Positions 8,769 to 18,004 of a stretch of 64,000 nucleotides of DNA are shown here, piece after piece. The translations under genes and the position numbers were made by a program. Source of the stretch: Trebonia sp963773105. GTDB taxonomy: Bacteria; Actinomycetota; Actinomycetes; Streptosporangiales; Streptosporangiaceae. The notes below the pieces were generated by a model that made no database searches, was not told where the DNA came from, and was given only the letters and a program-made list of their open reading frames with translations. The stretch spans positions 620,001-684,000 of the forward strand of contig CAVZAA010000003.1 in NCBI GenBank assembly GCA_963773105.1, read 5' to 3'. Positions within the stretch are counted from its first letter, which is position 1. Each line of letters opens with the position of its first letter.

Positions 8769-9430
8769 CAAGATCCTCCGATGCGGTAGCCGCCGTCGCG
8801 GACAGTCTCGATGACCGGCGGATCCCCGAGTTTGCTCCGCAGCCTGCCGACGGTGGTCTTCACGGTGGTGGTACCGGGGTCGGCGGCCTCGTCCCACACC
8901 CGCTGCAACAGTTCCCAGGCGGGGACTGGTCGTCCGTCGGCCTTAAGCAGGCATTCCAACACAGCGAATTCCTTGGGAGTCAGCGGCAGTCGACGCCCGC
9001 CGCGGGTCGCGATCCGGCGGGCCGGGTCCACGCTGAGGTCCAGATAGCCCAGCCCCGACGGCGGCGGTGCGCCGGGCCGTCGGGCCAGCGCCTGGATACG
9101 GGCGACCAGCTCGGTAAAGTCAAACGGCTTGGGCAGATAGTCGTCGGCGCCCAGACCGAGGCCTTCAACCCGGTCGCGAACCGAGCGGGCGGCGGTGAGC
9201 ATGAGGATCCGGCTCTGCGAGCGCTCCCCGGCCAGGTGCCGACAGATCTCGTCACCGTGGACGCCGGGCAGATCCCGGTCCAGCACCACCACTTCGTACC
9301 GGCCGGCGGCAAGCCGGTCGAGGGCGTCGCTCCCGTCGAGAGCCACATCGACGGTCATGCCCCGGCGGCGCAGCCCGGCCGCCACCGCCTGGGCCAGCCG
9401 GTCGTCGTCTTCTGCAATTAGGACTCGCAT
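8768..9430 (-). CDS. OmpR-family response regulator
   Basis: A 220-residue regulator. The receiver has acidic residues at 8-10, the phosphoacceptor Asp51 (VVLDRDLPG) and Lys101 in the YLPKPF motif. The C-terminal winged helix includes LTPKEFAVLECLL and ends VETVRDGGYRIGG. It is first in a two-gene operon with the kinase. A direct/inverted repeat cluster at 9481-9522, just upstream, fits autoregulation by a tandem-binding OmpR-type protein. Confidence 0.93.
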   Translation of the reverse strand: MRVLIAEDDDRLAQAVAAGLRRRGMTVDVALDGSDALDRLAAGRYEVVVLDRDLPGVHGDEICRHLAGERSQSRILMLTAARSVRDRVEGLGLGADDYLPKPFDFTELVARIQALARRPGAPPPSGLGYLDLSVDPARRIATRGGRRLPLTPKEFAVLECLLKADGRPVPAWELLQRVWDEAADPGTTTVKTTVGRLRSKLGDPPVIETVRDGGYRIGGS

Positions 9431-9480
9431 GCGCCGTCACCCGTTCCCAGCATGTCAGGTTCCGGCCGCGCAGTCGGCCA

Positions 9481-9522
9481 CCGGTGACAGTCAGGTGACA
9501 GATGTGACTCTGATGTCACCGG
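9481..9522. promoter_or_regulatory. GTCAC repeat cluster, probable response-regulator operator
   Basis: GGTGACAG occurs at 9483-9490 and 9494-9501, an 11-bp period as expected for tandem binding by OmpR-type regulators. The block is bounded by a perfect 9-bp inverted repeat, CCGGTGACA (9481-9489) and TGTCACCGG (9514-9522). It lies between the divergent response regulator and BNR-repeat protein genes, so it could control both. Confidence 0.5.
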
Positions 9523-9585
9523 TGGCCTCCTACACCTGAACAAGCCAGGAGACCTGCGAGCCCGACTTGGAGGCTGTAGCAAGCC

Positions 9586-10992
9586 ATGAGTGAACGTCCC
9601 CCGGTACTGCCGATCGATGATCTGATCTCGCGCCGGAGCCTGCTCCGGGGCGGAGTGGCCGTCGCCGCCCTGACGGCGCTGCCGTCCTGCGCCGGGACTG
9701 CATCCCCTGCATCGCCTGGGCCGACAAGCCCGGCATCGAAGGTCGCTCTGAACGTCCGCGTCAGTCGCGACCGGTACCGGGAGCATGTCGGGCCCTCGCT
9801 TGCGGCGAACCCGCTGCGCCCTCGCCAGCTCCTTGTCGCCTGCCAGGGCTCGCCGTTCACTCCCGAGTTCATCGTCACCTATCTCTCGCTTGACGGAGGC
9901 GCGAGCTGGCGCAGCGGCGGCAGGCCGGCCCAGCCAGCGGCCGGCCTGGCTGGCGACGACGTGACCGTCGCCTTCGACCAGGACGGCCGCGGCTATGTCT
10001 GCGCTGCGCGTTCCGGTCATGGATCCAACCTCACCTTTGCGGACCCTGACGCTAACCGCGCCGTGTACATGTGGCGGACCGACGATGGCGGGCGTAGCTT
10101 CTCGGCACCGGTGACCCTGGTCGAGGGCATCTACAGTGACCACCCCTGGGTGGCGGCCGGCCACGGGCCGACCCCGTCCCAGCGCAACATCTACGCCGCC
10201 TGGGGCGCCGGCGCCTCGCACACGGCTCTCGACTTCACCCGCTCCGCCAATGGCGGACGGAGCTTCGAAACGCCGCGCCGGATACTGGGGGAGGCTGGAG
10301 CCCCCTCTCTCGTGAGCGCGGGCCCCCAGCTGGCGGCCGGACCGCACGGCCTGGTGTGCGCGGTCTGCGACTGGACAACCCAGCAGGACTCGTCCGGGAA
10401 CATGTTCGGCAACGTCGTCGCCGTCTGCTCAACTGATGCGGGAGACAGCTTTGCCGCGCCAGTTCACCTGGGGGCCGAAGCGGCGGCCATCGCGCTGCCC
10501 GGCGGCGTCAGGCCCAACAGCGGCCCGACCGTCGCTATCTCTCCCCTGGGCGATGCCCTCTACGTCGCGTTTCCCACCTACAAGCCCGGATCTCGCCACT
10601 CGGACATTTGGGTTACCGCATCCCGCGACGGCGGCCGGACCTGGTCCAAGACGGTGACCGCGACTCCCGACGACGGCGTGATCTACTTCCAGCCGAATCT
10701 CGCGGCCGACGCGGCGGGCCGCGTCGCGGTCTCCGCCTTTGCCCTGGCGAACGGCCGTATAGACGAAGTCCTGTTGGTCTCAAGAGCCGGAGAGCTCCGC
10801 TTCGGGCCGCCAGTGCGGGTGACCACTGGTTCCTTTAATCCTCTCGACTCGACGACTGCCTCCCGCGGGAAGTACGGCATCTGGTGGCTCGGCGACTGGC
10901 AGGGCATCGCCAGCAGCGCCGGGGCCTTCCACCTTGTGTGGAACGACACCCGGACCGGGAAGCTGGATCTCTTCGCGGCCACGGCGGAATGA
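9586..10992 (+). CDS. Secreted sialidase-fold (BNR/Asp-box repeat) protein
   Basis: A 468-residue exported protein. The N-terminus carries a Tat-like motif SRRSLLRGG and a hydrophobic stretch ending LPSC, a possible lipobox, followed by a Ser/Pro-rich linker. At least five Asp-box-like motifs are spread through the chain: SLDGGASW, TDDGGRSF, SANGGRSF, STDAGDSF and SRDGGRTW, the mark of a six-bladed sialidase-type propeller. The catalytic residues of true sialidases are not recognisable, so an enzymatic role is uncertain. It is divergent from the two-component operon. Confidence 0.8.
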   Translation: MSERPPVLPIDDLISRRSLLRGGVAVAALTALPSCAGTASPASPGPTSPASKVALNVRVSRDRYREHVGPSLAANPLRPRQLLVACQGSPFTPEFIVTYLSLDGGASWRSGGRPAQPAAGLAGDDVTVAFDQDGRGYVCAARSGHGSNLTFADPDANRAVYMWRTDDGGRSFSAPVTLVEGIYSDHPWVAAGHGPTPSQRNIYAAWGAGASHTALDFTRSANGGRSFETPRRILGEAGAPSLVSAGPQLAAGPHGLVCAVCDWTTQQDSSGNMFGNVVAVCSTDAGDSFAAPVHLGAEAAAIALPGGVRPNSGPTVAISPLGDALYVAFPTYKPGSRHSDIWVTASRDGGRTWSKTVTATPDDGVIYFQPNLAADAAGRVAVSAFALANGRIDEVLLVSRAGELRFGPPVRVTTGSFNPLDSTTASRGKYGIWWLGDWQGIASSAGAFHLVWNDTRTGKLDLFAATAE

Positions 10993-10995
10993 CCG

Positions 10996-11784
10996 TCAGA
11001 TGGTGAACCTCAGGTTGCGCGCGGCGCGGTCGCCCAGCTCGGCGTTCCCGCTCCAGGTCACGACGCCGGCGTCGATCTGCCGTTGCGGGTCGATCCGGCC
11101 CGCGGCCAGCTGGACGAACGTCACCGTGTCCGTCGTCAGTTCCACGTCCGGGTGCTCGACGTGATCCACCGCCCTAGCCCGGCCGTCGACCACGACCGGC
11201 AGGTGGCGCCTTACAGGACCGGTGAGGTGGAACACGATGCTGGCGCCGTCCGGCAATCCGATCTTCTTGCCGACGATGTAGCCGATCGAGCTCTCCACCT
11301 GGCCCAGCGCGATCTCCGCGCGCGGCCCGGTGTCGTCGGTGGGCCAGCCGAGCGGAGTGCTGATGTCGCGCTCGTGCACCCAGAAATCGAAGATCCGGAT
11401 CTCCAGGAAGCCCCCGTAGCTGCGCGGCCCGACCGGCGTCCAGGACTGCCTCGCCAGGTCGGCCTCGGTCAGCCCGGCCAGGTCGGCCCGGCGGCACGCG
11501 AAGATCTCGCCGATCCGGGCCGCGAAAGCCGCGTCGTCCAGGGCGGCCATCTCGTCGTGGTACGGGCCGACCCGGTCCAGCGGCGGCAGGTCGGCGGCGG
11601 ACTCGGGCAGCCAGCCGGTCATCACCCGTTCCATCATCCCGAGATGGGCGATCACGGCCCGCATGTCCCAGTCCGGGCAGAGCGACCGGGCGTGCCAGCG
11701 GGCGGCGTCCATCCGGCCGGCCAACGCCTCGATCGCGTCGTAGCACTGCTCAAGGGAGGTCCGGATGGTGGCCAGTCCGGTCAC
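10996..11784 (-). CDS. Maleylpyruvate isomerase (MDMPI)-fold, mycothiol-dependent-type protein
   Basis: A 262-residue member of the TIGR03083/MDMPI N-terminal DinB-like family. Seen: DWDMRAVIAHLGMMERV, which contains the conserved metal-binding His, and a C-terminal MDMPI-C-type domain with HLTGPVRRHLPVVVDG and ELTTDTVTFVQLAAG. Family members use mycothiol, the actinobacterial thiol, in isomerase or transferase reactions. The start is the GTG at 11784, with GGAG 6 nt upstream. Substrate unknown; no operon partner. Confidence 0.85.
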   Translation of the reverse strand: MTGLATIRTSLEQCYDAIEALAGRMDAARWHARSLCPDWDMRAVIAHLGMMERVMTGWLPESAADLPPLDRVGPYHDEMAALDDAAFAARIGEIFACRRADLAGLTEADLARQSWTPVGPRSYGGFLEIRIFDFWVHERDISTPLGWPTDDTGPRAEIALGQVESSIGYIVGKKIGLPDGASIVFHLTGPVRRHLPVVVDGRARAVDHVEHPDVELTTDTVTFVQLAAGRIDPQRQIDAGVVTWSGNAELGDRAARNLRFTI

Positions 11785-12112
11785 GGCGACTCCTTCTGAA
11801 TGGTGATCCAGTCGGCTCGGCCGGCATGGGCTAGCGCTATCACGACTCACCCGAAATCTAGCACTTCAAAAGCAATTCAAATTCGTCCTATCGAACGGAC
11901 CCTGGTTCCACCGTCTCGGCCAGATTGCCCCTCGCATCGCGGCGAGCGGCGCGGTGACATTCCGGCTCGCCGCAAGTTTCCCATGTGATCGGGCGCGCGC
12001 GACCGCCTCGGCGCTGCACCGCGAGCCCGGCGAACATCAGCACCGGCACGTCGACGCTGCTGTTCCCGCCCGGCGCCAGGACCGCCGACCGACCCGTCAT
12101 TGACCGCTGGTG
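11785..12112. other. Intergenic stretch with an element copy; no gene seen
   Basis: About 330 bases separate two minus-strand genes. Short open frames here have no recognisable content. The only structure noticed is a copy of the dispersed repeat at 11874-11906. Confidence 0.5.
11874..11906 (-). repeat. Dispersed GGTCCGTTCG element copy
   Basis: Read on the minus strand, CAGGGTCCGTTCGATAGG is followed by ACGAATTTGAATTG. It keeps the GGGTCCGTTCG core and the GAATTTGA tail of the copies at 35637, 39430, 46871 and 60189. Confidence 0.65.
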
Positions 12113-12979
12113 TCAGCTCTTGAAGATGTCAGTGGCTGTGTCGGCCGCGAGGGCGTTGTCGAACCACTCGTCGAGCTGCGCGATGTCGGTGCAGGAGGAG
12201 ACCTGGTCGCGCTGCCGGGGGGTCACGTCGATCCCGCGCGCGTCGATGATCTTGAGGACGGCCTCGGCCTTGGCCTTGGCGGCTCCCTGTTCCACGCCCT
12301 GCTGGACGAAGCCTTCGATGAAGTCGCTCTTCCATTCCATGGTTGTCATCATCGTCTCCAGTCTCCGGCGGGCTGCGTCCGACGCTAGGTTTAGCATAAT
12401 CGTGGACAGTCGTTTCCGGTCGGCAACGCTGGCGCCGCTCTCGCGGACAGCCGTGAGGAAGGCGTGGGCACCCTGGTCCTGTTCCAGGTTGATCGCGCCC
12501 ATGAAGGCAGCGAAAATCGCGAGGTAGAGGCTGGCGCTCTCGACGCCGGGGGAATTGAGCGGGTCGATGACCGCGGGGGTTAGGTCGAACCCGGGGTGAC
12601 CTGTGGAGATGAGGCGGCGGCATTTGTCTGCCTCATCGGGGTCCGGGCATATCACCAGCAGGAGCGCACGCTGGCATCTGAGATGCCTGCGGGCGACGGT
12701 GACGTAGACCGGCCAGGAGAACTCCTTGGTCGGGTCGTCTCGGCCTTGAGGCTCGATGATAATGACCATCGTGGGCTCGCCGGTGGTCGTGTCGGTGACT
12801 ATCACGACGGCGTCGGCCAGGAACTTGATCGGCACCACCTCGCTCAGATCGGTAGGACCGAGCGAGACCGCGATCTCGGCGGGCAGGTCGACGTCGGACA
12901 TCGCCCGCAGCAGTTCGACCGCAAGGCCGGGATGCTGGCGGATCAGCTCTATGGGAGCTTCATGGGTAACGGAGGGCAT
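12113..12979 (-). CDS. Rpn/PD-(D/E)XK-type putative nuclease
   Basis: A 288-residue protein of the Rpn (recombination-promoting nuclease/putative transposase) type seen widely in actinobacteria. The core shows ADAVVIVTD followed by TMVIIIEPQGRDDP, the D...ExQ arrangement of a PD-(D/E)XK active site, and ends in a helical tail with EGFVQQGVEQGAAKAKAEAV and a short domain like the C-terminus of that family. It stands alone. Known members can nick DNA and promote RecA-independent recombination; activity here is inferred. Confidence 0.7.
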   Translation of the reverse strand: MPSVTHEAPIELIRQHPGLAVELLRAMSDVDLPAEIAVSLGPTDLSEVVPIKFLADAVVIVTDTTTGEPTMVIIIEPQGRDDPTKEFSWPVYVTVARRHLRCQRALLLVICPDPDEADKCRRLISTGHPGFDLTPAVIDPLNSPGVESASLYLAIFAAFMGAINLEQDQGAHAFLTAVRESGASVADRKRLSTIMLNLASDAARRRLETMMTTMEWKSDFIEGFVQQGVEQGAAKAKAEAVLKIIDARGIDVTPRQRDQVSSCTDIAQLDEWFDNALAADTATDIFKS

Positions 12980-13205
12980 GACCTCACGCTACGGCGCCCT
13001 ACTGACTTTTTCGGGCATGAGTCGCGAGACGGATAGCATTCGAAACAAAATAGTAATTTGGCAACTGATTGCGGTTTATGACTTCTGACGGATGTTCAAC
13101 AGCGAGACAGCTCACCATGTGCCAAAACGGTGCGCCCCATCCGCGCAAGCTGCTGATCGTGTGCCGCCGGGGGCGTTATACGACCGATACTCCCCACGCT
13201 AAGGG

Positions 13206-13418
13206 GTGGTGCGGGGGCTGGGGGCCGGATGGTGTGGCCTTCGGTGCTGGTGGTACACGCTTTGCGAGAGCGGAGTGGGCAGGGCTCTCGCGCGGCAGCC
13301 GATGACCGAGTTGCGCGACATCATCGGCGTGCTGCACGACGCGGAGCAGGCCGGGGGTACGCTCGCGCACGGGCCGGATGAGCGTGGCGACTTCGTACTC
13401 ACCGCCTCGTTCCCCTAG
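13206..13418 (+). pseudogene. Relic of a NarL-type sensor histidine kinase
   Basis: The frame contains LARQPMTELRDIIGVLHDAE, which looks like the end of a HisKA_3 dimerisation helix, and closes GDFVLTASFP, which looks like the last strand of an ATPase domain. The phosphoacceptor helix upstream and nearly all of the ATPase domain between are missing. The frame ends 13 bases before a LuxR-type response regulator, where the cognate kinase gene is normally placed. The interpretation as a kinase reduced by internal deletion is inference from short matches. Confidence 0.45.
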
Positions 13419-13431
13419 GAGGGCTGACGCT

Positions 13432-14094
13432 GTGCCGAACCGCATGCTGGGCGTCCTTCTCGCGGACGATGACCCGCTGGTCCGGGCCGGGCTTAGGACC
13501 ATCCTGTCGGCGGCCGACGACCTGCGCGTGGTCGGGGAGGCGGGAGACGGAGCGGCGGCGATTGCCGGCGTCGCCGCGTACCGGCCCGATGTGGTGCTGA
13601 TGGACGTTCGCATGCCCGGCCTCAACGGCATAGACGCGACCGCGCGCATCGCGGCGCTGCGCGATCCGCCCAAGGTCATCGTCTTGACGACCTTCCAGCT
13701 GGACGAGTACGTCTTCGGGGCGCTGCGGGCCGGGGCCAGCGGCTTCCTGCTGAAGGACACTCCGCCGGTCGACATCATCCGGGCGATACGACTGATCGCC
13801 GCGGGCGAGGCCATGCTGTCGCCGTCTGTCACCCGCACCCTCATCGAGCGATTCGGCGCCCACCCCACCGCCTCCCGGTGGGCGGCCGCCGAGCTGGCGT
13901 TGCGCGAGCTCACCGCGCGCGAGCGCGAGGTCGCGGCCGAGGTGGCGCAGGGCCGTTCCAACGCCGAGATCGCCACCCGCCTCTACATGAGCGAGGCCAC
14001 CGTCAAGGGCCACGTGTCCCGGGTCATGGCCAAGCTCGGCGGGTCGAACCGGGTGCAGGTCGCGATCATCGTCCGCGACGCCGACCTCGGCTAG
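13432..14094 (+). CDS. NarL/LuxR-family response regulator
   Basis: A 220-residue regulator. The receiver contains LLADDDPLVRAGLR, the phosphoacceptor Asp in VVLMDVRMPGLNGI and the Lys in FLLKDTPP. The C-terminal LuxR helix-turn-helix contains LTAREREVAAEVAQGRSNAE and ATVKGHVSRVMAKLG. AGGAGG lies 9 nt upstream of the GTG start. Its kinase appears to be reduced to a relic directly upstream, so it is either an orphan or is phosphorylated by a kinase elsewhere. Confidence 0.92.
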   Translation: MPNRMLGVLLADDDPLVRAGLRTILSAADDLRVVGEAGDGAAAIAGVAAYRPDVVLMDVRMPGLNGIDATARIAALRDPPKVIVLTTFQLDEYVFGALRAGASGFLLKDTPPVDIIRAIRLIAAGEAMLSPSVTRTLIERFGAHPTASRWAAAELALRELTAREREVAAEVAQGRSNAEIATRLYMSEATVKGHVSRVMAKLGGSNRVQVAIIVRDADLG

Positions 14095-14473
14095 TCGAGC
14101 CAGTCCGCGTCGGCGGATATGGCAATGCGGCCGCCGGTCGAGTACGGGGGTAGCGCGGACTGGCAGCACGCTTGAGGGCGTGGAACAACCTCGCGATGTG
14201 CCAGCGGACCGCCGAGGGCCAGCGACTTCGCTGATCGAAACGTCGCCCGGGTGGACAGGCGAGCGGGCGGGCGAAGGGGACGACGCGACCGTTCGAGATC
14301 ATGAATTGATGCCTTTGACTGTGAGGAGAGCTGTGCCGTCCTTGACGTCAGCGTTAAAGTTAGTTCCCGTTGACGTAAACGGTAGATAGTTCCCCCTGGA
14401 GGCCGGCTACGAGCGGCGTGGGCCGCGAGCTGGCGAGCGCCGAGGCGGGCATGGATCCGGAGGCGATTGGCTG
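14095..14473. other. Intergenic region upstream of merR-type gene
   Basis: About 380 bases without a convincing gene. The tandem TTGACGT repeat at 14342-14394 is the only ordered feature noticed. Confidence 0.5.
14342..14394 (+). promoter_or_regulatory. Tandem TTGACGT...TAGTTCCC repeat before merR-type gene
   Basis: TTGACGT occurs at 14342-14348 and 14370-14376, and TAGTTCCC at 14361-14368 and 14387-14394, giving two imperfect 25-28 bp units in direct repeat. TTGACG resembles a -35 box. The block lies 80-130 bases before the MerR start and could be the operator or promoter of that gene. Confidence 0.4.
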
Positions 14474-14953
14474 ATGGCCGGCAAGCGGGCGGCGACGCAG
14501 GCTGCGCCGGTGCTGTGGCGGATCGGGGAGGTGGCCAAGCAGACCGGGGTCACCACCCGGACGCTGCGGTACTGGGAGGAGCTCGGGCTGCTGCAGCCGG
14601 CCAGCCGGACCGACGGGGGCGAGCGGCTGTACGGGGCAGGCGATGTGCGCCGGGTGACTCGCATTCGCGACTGGCAGGAACTGCTTGGGTTCTCGCTGGA
14701 TGAGGTCAAGACGGTGCTGAGCACGGGGGACGTTGACGTGCTGGACCGCGTGCACTCGGAGCTCAAGGACGGCGAGATGTCCTTGGCGCGTCGGCGGGAG
14801 CTGCTGGATGAGGCCATCGCGGCCAACGATCAGCTGGTCGGCCGGCTGGACGACACCCTGTCTCGCATCGGCGCGCTGCGGGACGAGCGGGCCGCGATCG
14901 CGATCCGGCTGAGGGAAAGTCGTGACCGGCTCGACTTGGACGTCAGCTCCTGA
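14474..14953 (+). CDS. MerR-family transcriptional regulator
   Basis: A 159-residue regulator with a typical N-terminal winged helix: WRIGEVAKQTGVTTRTLRYW, then ELGLLQPASRTDGGERLY. A long coiled-coil dimerisation helix follows and includes ELLDEAIAANDQLVGRLDD. No cysteine cluster for metal binding is present and there is no large effector domain, so it is neither a metal sensor nor a drug-binding member by sequence. GGAGG lies about 11 nt upstream of the ATG. Confidence 0.9.
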   Translation: MAGKRAATQAAPVLWRIGEVAKQTGVTTRTLRYWEELGLLQPASRTDGGERLYGAGDVRRVTRIRDWQELLGFSLDEVKTVLSTGDVDVLDRVHSELKDGEMSLARRRELLDEAIAANDQLVGRLDDTLSRIGALRDERAAIAIRLRESRDRLDLDVSS

Positions 14954-15104
14954 TCGGCGCGTGCTGTTGATTCGCCGACCGTTGACTGAGAATCGGCTGG
15001 GAACGTCATCTGTTGTTTAGCTCGCGGCCACCCGGAGGTTTCCTTCGGCGGAGACGGTGGCGGGGGCGTCGGCGTCGGACCACGTCCCGACAGGGAGTGA
15101 AACC

Positions 15105-16929
15105 ATGCGCATGAAACCATTCGGCGAGCCGGGACCGTCGTGGTAAGCGCCGCCGTGGTGCTCGGCGGGACGGCGCTCGCGTCGTCGGCGGCGACCGCCC
15201 AGCCCAGCCAGCCCAGCCAGCCCAGCTGGCACCACACCCAGCGCATCCAGCATGTGCTGCTGATCTCGGTCGACGGCATGCACCAGTCCGACCTGGAGTG
15301 GTACGTCGCTAACCATCCGCATTCGGAGCTCGCGCGGCTGGCCACCGGCGGCGCCGAGTACACCAACGCGCAGACCTCCGACCCGTCGGACTCCGATCCG
15401 GGCGGCACCGGCGCTGATGACCGGCGGCGACCCGAAGGTCACCGGCATCTACTACGACGACGAGTACAGCCACGGCGTCTTCCCGCCGGGGACGACGAAC
15501 TGCTCCGGGCCGGTCCCGGGCGGCAACGTGATCTACGACTCGCCGGACGACAAGCTCGCGGCCGTGCCGGACCTGCTGCACAACGGGAGCGGCAACACCT
15601 TCCCGTCGTTCGATGAGGGCGGCTCGATCTACCCGGGCGGCGTTGACACCAACCCGGGCTTGATCATGAACCTGAGTCCGCACCCGCAGTCGGGTCTGAA
15701 CCCGGCGACGTACCCGGTCGACCCGAAGACCTGCAAGCCGATCCAGCCGTGGGACTACCTGGGGGTCAACACGATCTTCCAGGTGATCCACAACGCCGGC
15801 CTGCGGACGGCGTGGTCTGACAAGCACGCGATCTACACGTCGTTCAACGGCCCGGGCTCGAACGGCATGAGCATCGACGACTTCTTCGCGCCCGAGATCG
15901 ACTCGCAGGCGGTCGAGCCGAACGGCGTGCCGTACCCGGACGACGGCGCGTGGACGGACGACAACGCCGCGACCAAGCAGTACGACTCCTACAAGGTCCA
16001 GGCGGTCATCAACTGGATCAACGGCTACGACCACAGCGGCACCGGGCCGAAGGTCGGCACGCCGGCGATCTACGGGATGAACTTCCAGGCCGTCTCGACC
16101 GCCGAGAAGCTGAAGAGCTCCCCGGCGGTGCTGATCGGCCCGAACGCGCAGGGCAACTACACCGAGGGACCGTCGCTGCCCGGCGGCTACGTGACCGTGA
16201 ACGGCCGGCAGGTGCCGGGCCCGCTGCTGCAGAGCGCGCTCGACTACGTCAACAACGCCCTGGAGCGGATGGCCGACACGATCCAGGCCGACGGCGAGGC
16301 CGGCTCGACGGCGATCATCCTGACCGCCAAGCACGGCCAGTCGCCGCTGAACAAGAACCAGCTGCAGCGGATCGACGACGGCCCGATCATCGCCGGCGTC
16401 AACGCCGCCTGGGCCGCACTGCATCCGGGCAACCCGACGCTGGTCGTCCAGGAGGCCGACGACGACGGCCTGCTGTGGTGGCTGTCAGACCGCTCGCAGG
16501 CGGCGGCTGACTTCGTCAAGAACTACCTGTGGACGCATACCGCCCCGGCGGTGAACTACGCGGGCCAGACGATCACCGTCCAGCACTCCGGTCTGCAGCG
16601 AGATCTTCGCCGGCCACGCAGGCCGGCGCACGTCTTCGGCGTATCCCGTCTCCGACCCGCATCACCCGGACGTGTTCGGCATCTCGCAGGTCGGCACGAT
16701 CTACACGACCGGCTCTAAGATCGCCGAGCACGGCGGCGACAACGCCGGTGACCGGGACGTTCCGCTCATCGTCTACGCGCCCGGCGTCGTCCGGCCCGGC
16801 CGGTCATTCCGGTGGGTGGAAACGACCCAGGTCGCGCCGACGATCTTGAAGCTGCTCGGCCTGAACCCGCGGGATCTGCAGGCGGTGCGGCTCGAGCACA
16901 CCGCTGTGCTTCCCGCTGTTCGGCGGTAG
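15105..16929 (+). pseudogene. Secreted type I phosphodiesterase/nucleotide pyrophosphatase, frameshifted
   Basis: The reading frame of an alkaline-phosphatase-superfamily phosphodiesterase is spread over several frames. The signal peptide core (VSAAVVLGGTALASSAATA) and first metal site (LLISVDGMHQSDL) are in one frame to about 15415. The body, beginning LMTGGDPKVTGIYYDDEY, is in a second frame to about 16605. The end, with EIFAGHAG, the metal motif AEHGGDN and VPLIVYAPG, is in a third. The ATG with a good ribosome site at 15105 is in yet another frame relative to the signal peptide. Each change is explained by a one-base indel. The family hydrolyses phosphodiester bonds outside the cell. Real decay and sequence error cannot be told apart here. 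Confidence 0.75.
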
Positions 16930-16963
16930 CGGCCGACTAGCAGCAGCGCTGGCTGGCGACCGA

Positions 16964-16995
16964 GCCCGGCCTCAGCGGCTTCGCTGAGGCCGGGC
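16964..16995 (+). terminator. Strong 14-bp hairpin terminator
   Basis: GCCCGGCCTCAGCG, loop GCTT, CGCTGAGGCCGGGC is a perfect inverted repeat about 35 bases after the phosphodiesterase stop. There is no T-run, as is usual in very GC-rich actinobacteria. Confidence 0.75.
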
Positions 16996-17076
16996 CAGCG
17001 CCGCTTGATCCCTAATACCGCGCGGAGACCCGTTAGGATCAGAGGTACCCTTCTCGCTCGCGGAAGAAGATGCCTC

Positions 17077-17988
17077 ATGCCCGCCGCGCCTCCAGCAGCC
17101 CCCGAGCCGGAGCCCAATGATCGGATCGGCGTCCGTTTTCCCAACACGGCCCGCGTCTGGAACTACCACCTGCGGGGCAAGGACAACTTCGCGGTCGACC
17201 GCCAGGCGGCCGAGGCGGTCGAGGCGATGTCGATGAAGATAGGCGTGCCGCTCGCCGCCGACACTGCTATTGAAGGCCGCCATCTGCTGCAGCGGATGGT
17301 GGACTACCTGCTCAGCCAGGGCATCCGCCAGTTCCTCGACCTTGGCTCGGGGCTGCCGAGCATGGCTAATACCCACCAGATCGCGCACCGGGCAGCGCCC
17401 GAGGCGCGCGTGGTCTACATCGACATTGATCCCATGGTCTCCACCCATGCCTCCGCTCTCATGGCCGGCTCCAACGCCGTCACGCTTCGGGCGGATCTGC
17501 GCGAACCAGAGCAAGTGCTCGGCGACCCTCAGGTACGTGACCTACTCGACTTCGGACAGCCAATCGGGATCATGTTCGCCTGCGTCCTGCACTGCCTGTG
17601 GGATAAAGAAGATCCATGGGCTGTTGTGCGGCAGTTCCGGGACGCGGTGCCGCCGGGTAGTTACCTGGCCTTGAGCCACATGACCAACGAAACCCACAAG
17701 GAAGGGGCGCAAGCGCTCTTCCAGATGACCCAGGACCTGCACTGGAACACCCCGCTCATATCCCGCAGCCGGGCTGACATCATGCGCTTCTTCGACGGGT
17801 TCACACTGGTCGAGCCCGGCCTCGTGCCTCCCGCGCAGTGGAGACCTGACCTCGACAATCCGCTCAGCGCCCCGCCCCGAGAGGGCGACGGCGAAGATGC
17901 GACCGTGCTCAGGCTGGTCGTCCCGGAGCGGCCCAAGGACGATGTAGGGGCCGCGTGGCATCTGTGCGGTATGGGCATGAAGCCCTAG
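17077..17988 (+). CDS. DUF574-family SAM-dependent methyltransferase
   Basis: A 303-residue protein of the actinobacterial DUF574 (PF04672) family. The N-terminus NTARVWNYHLRGKDNFAVDR is diagnostic. The SAM-binding motif is FLDLGSGLPS, followed by the acidic VVYIDIDPMV. The start at 17077 has GGAAGAAG upstream; the open frame runs further back without supporting features. Members occur in many paralogous copies in actinomycetes and their substrates are largely unknown. It stands between a terminator and a converging thiolase gene. Confidence 0.9.
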   Translation: MPAAPPAAPEPEPNDRIGVRFPNTARVWNYHLRGKDNFAVDRQAAEAVEAMSMKIGVPLAADTAIEGRHLLQRMVDYLLSQGIRQFLDLGSGLPSMANTHQIAHRAAPEARVVYIDIDPMVSTHASALMAGSNAVTLRADLREPEQVLGDPQVRDLLDFGQPIGIMFACVLHCLWDKEDPWAVVRQFRDAVPPGSYLALSHMTNETHKEGAQALFQMTQDLHWNTPLISRSRADIMRFFDGFTLVEPGLVPPAQWRPDLDNPLSAPPREGDGEDATVLRLVVPERPKDDVGAAWHLCGMGMKP

Positions 17989-18004
17989 CGGCCATGCCGT
18001 TCCG

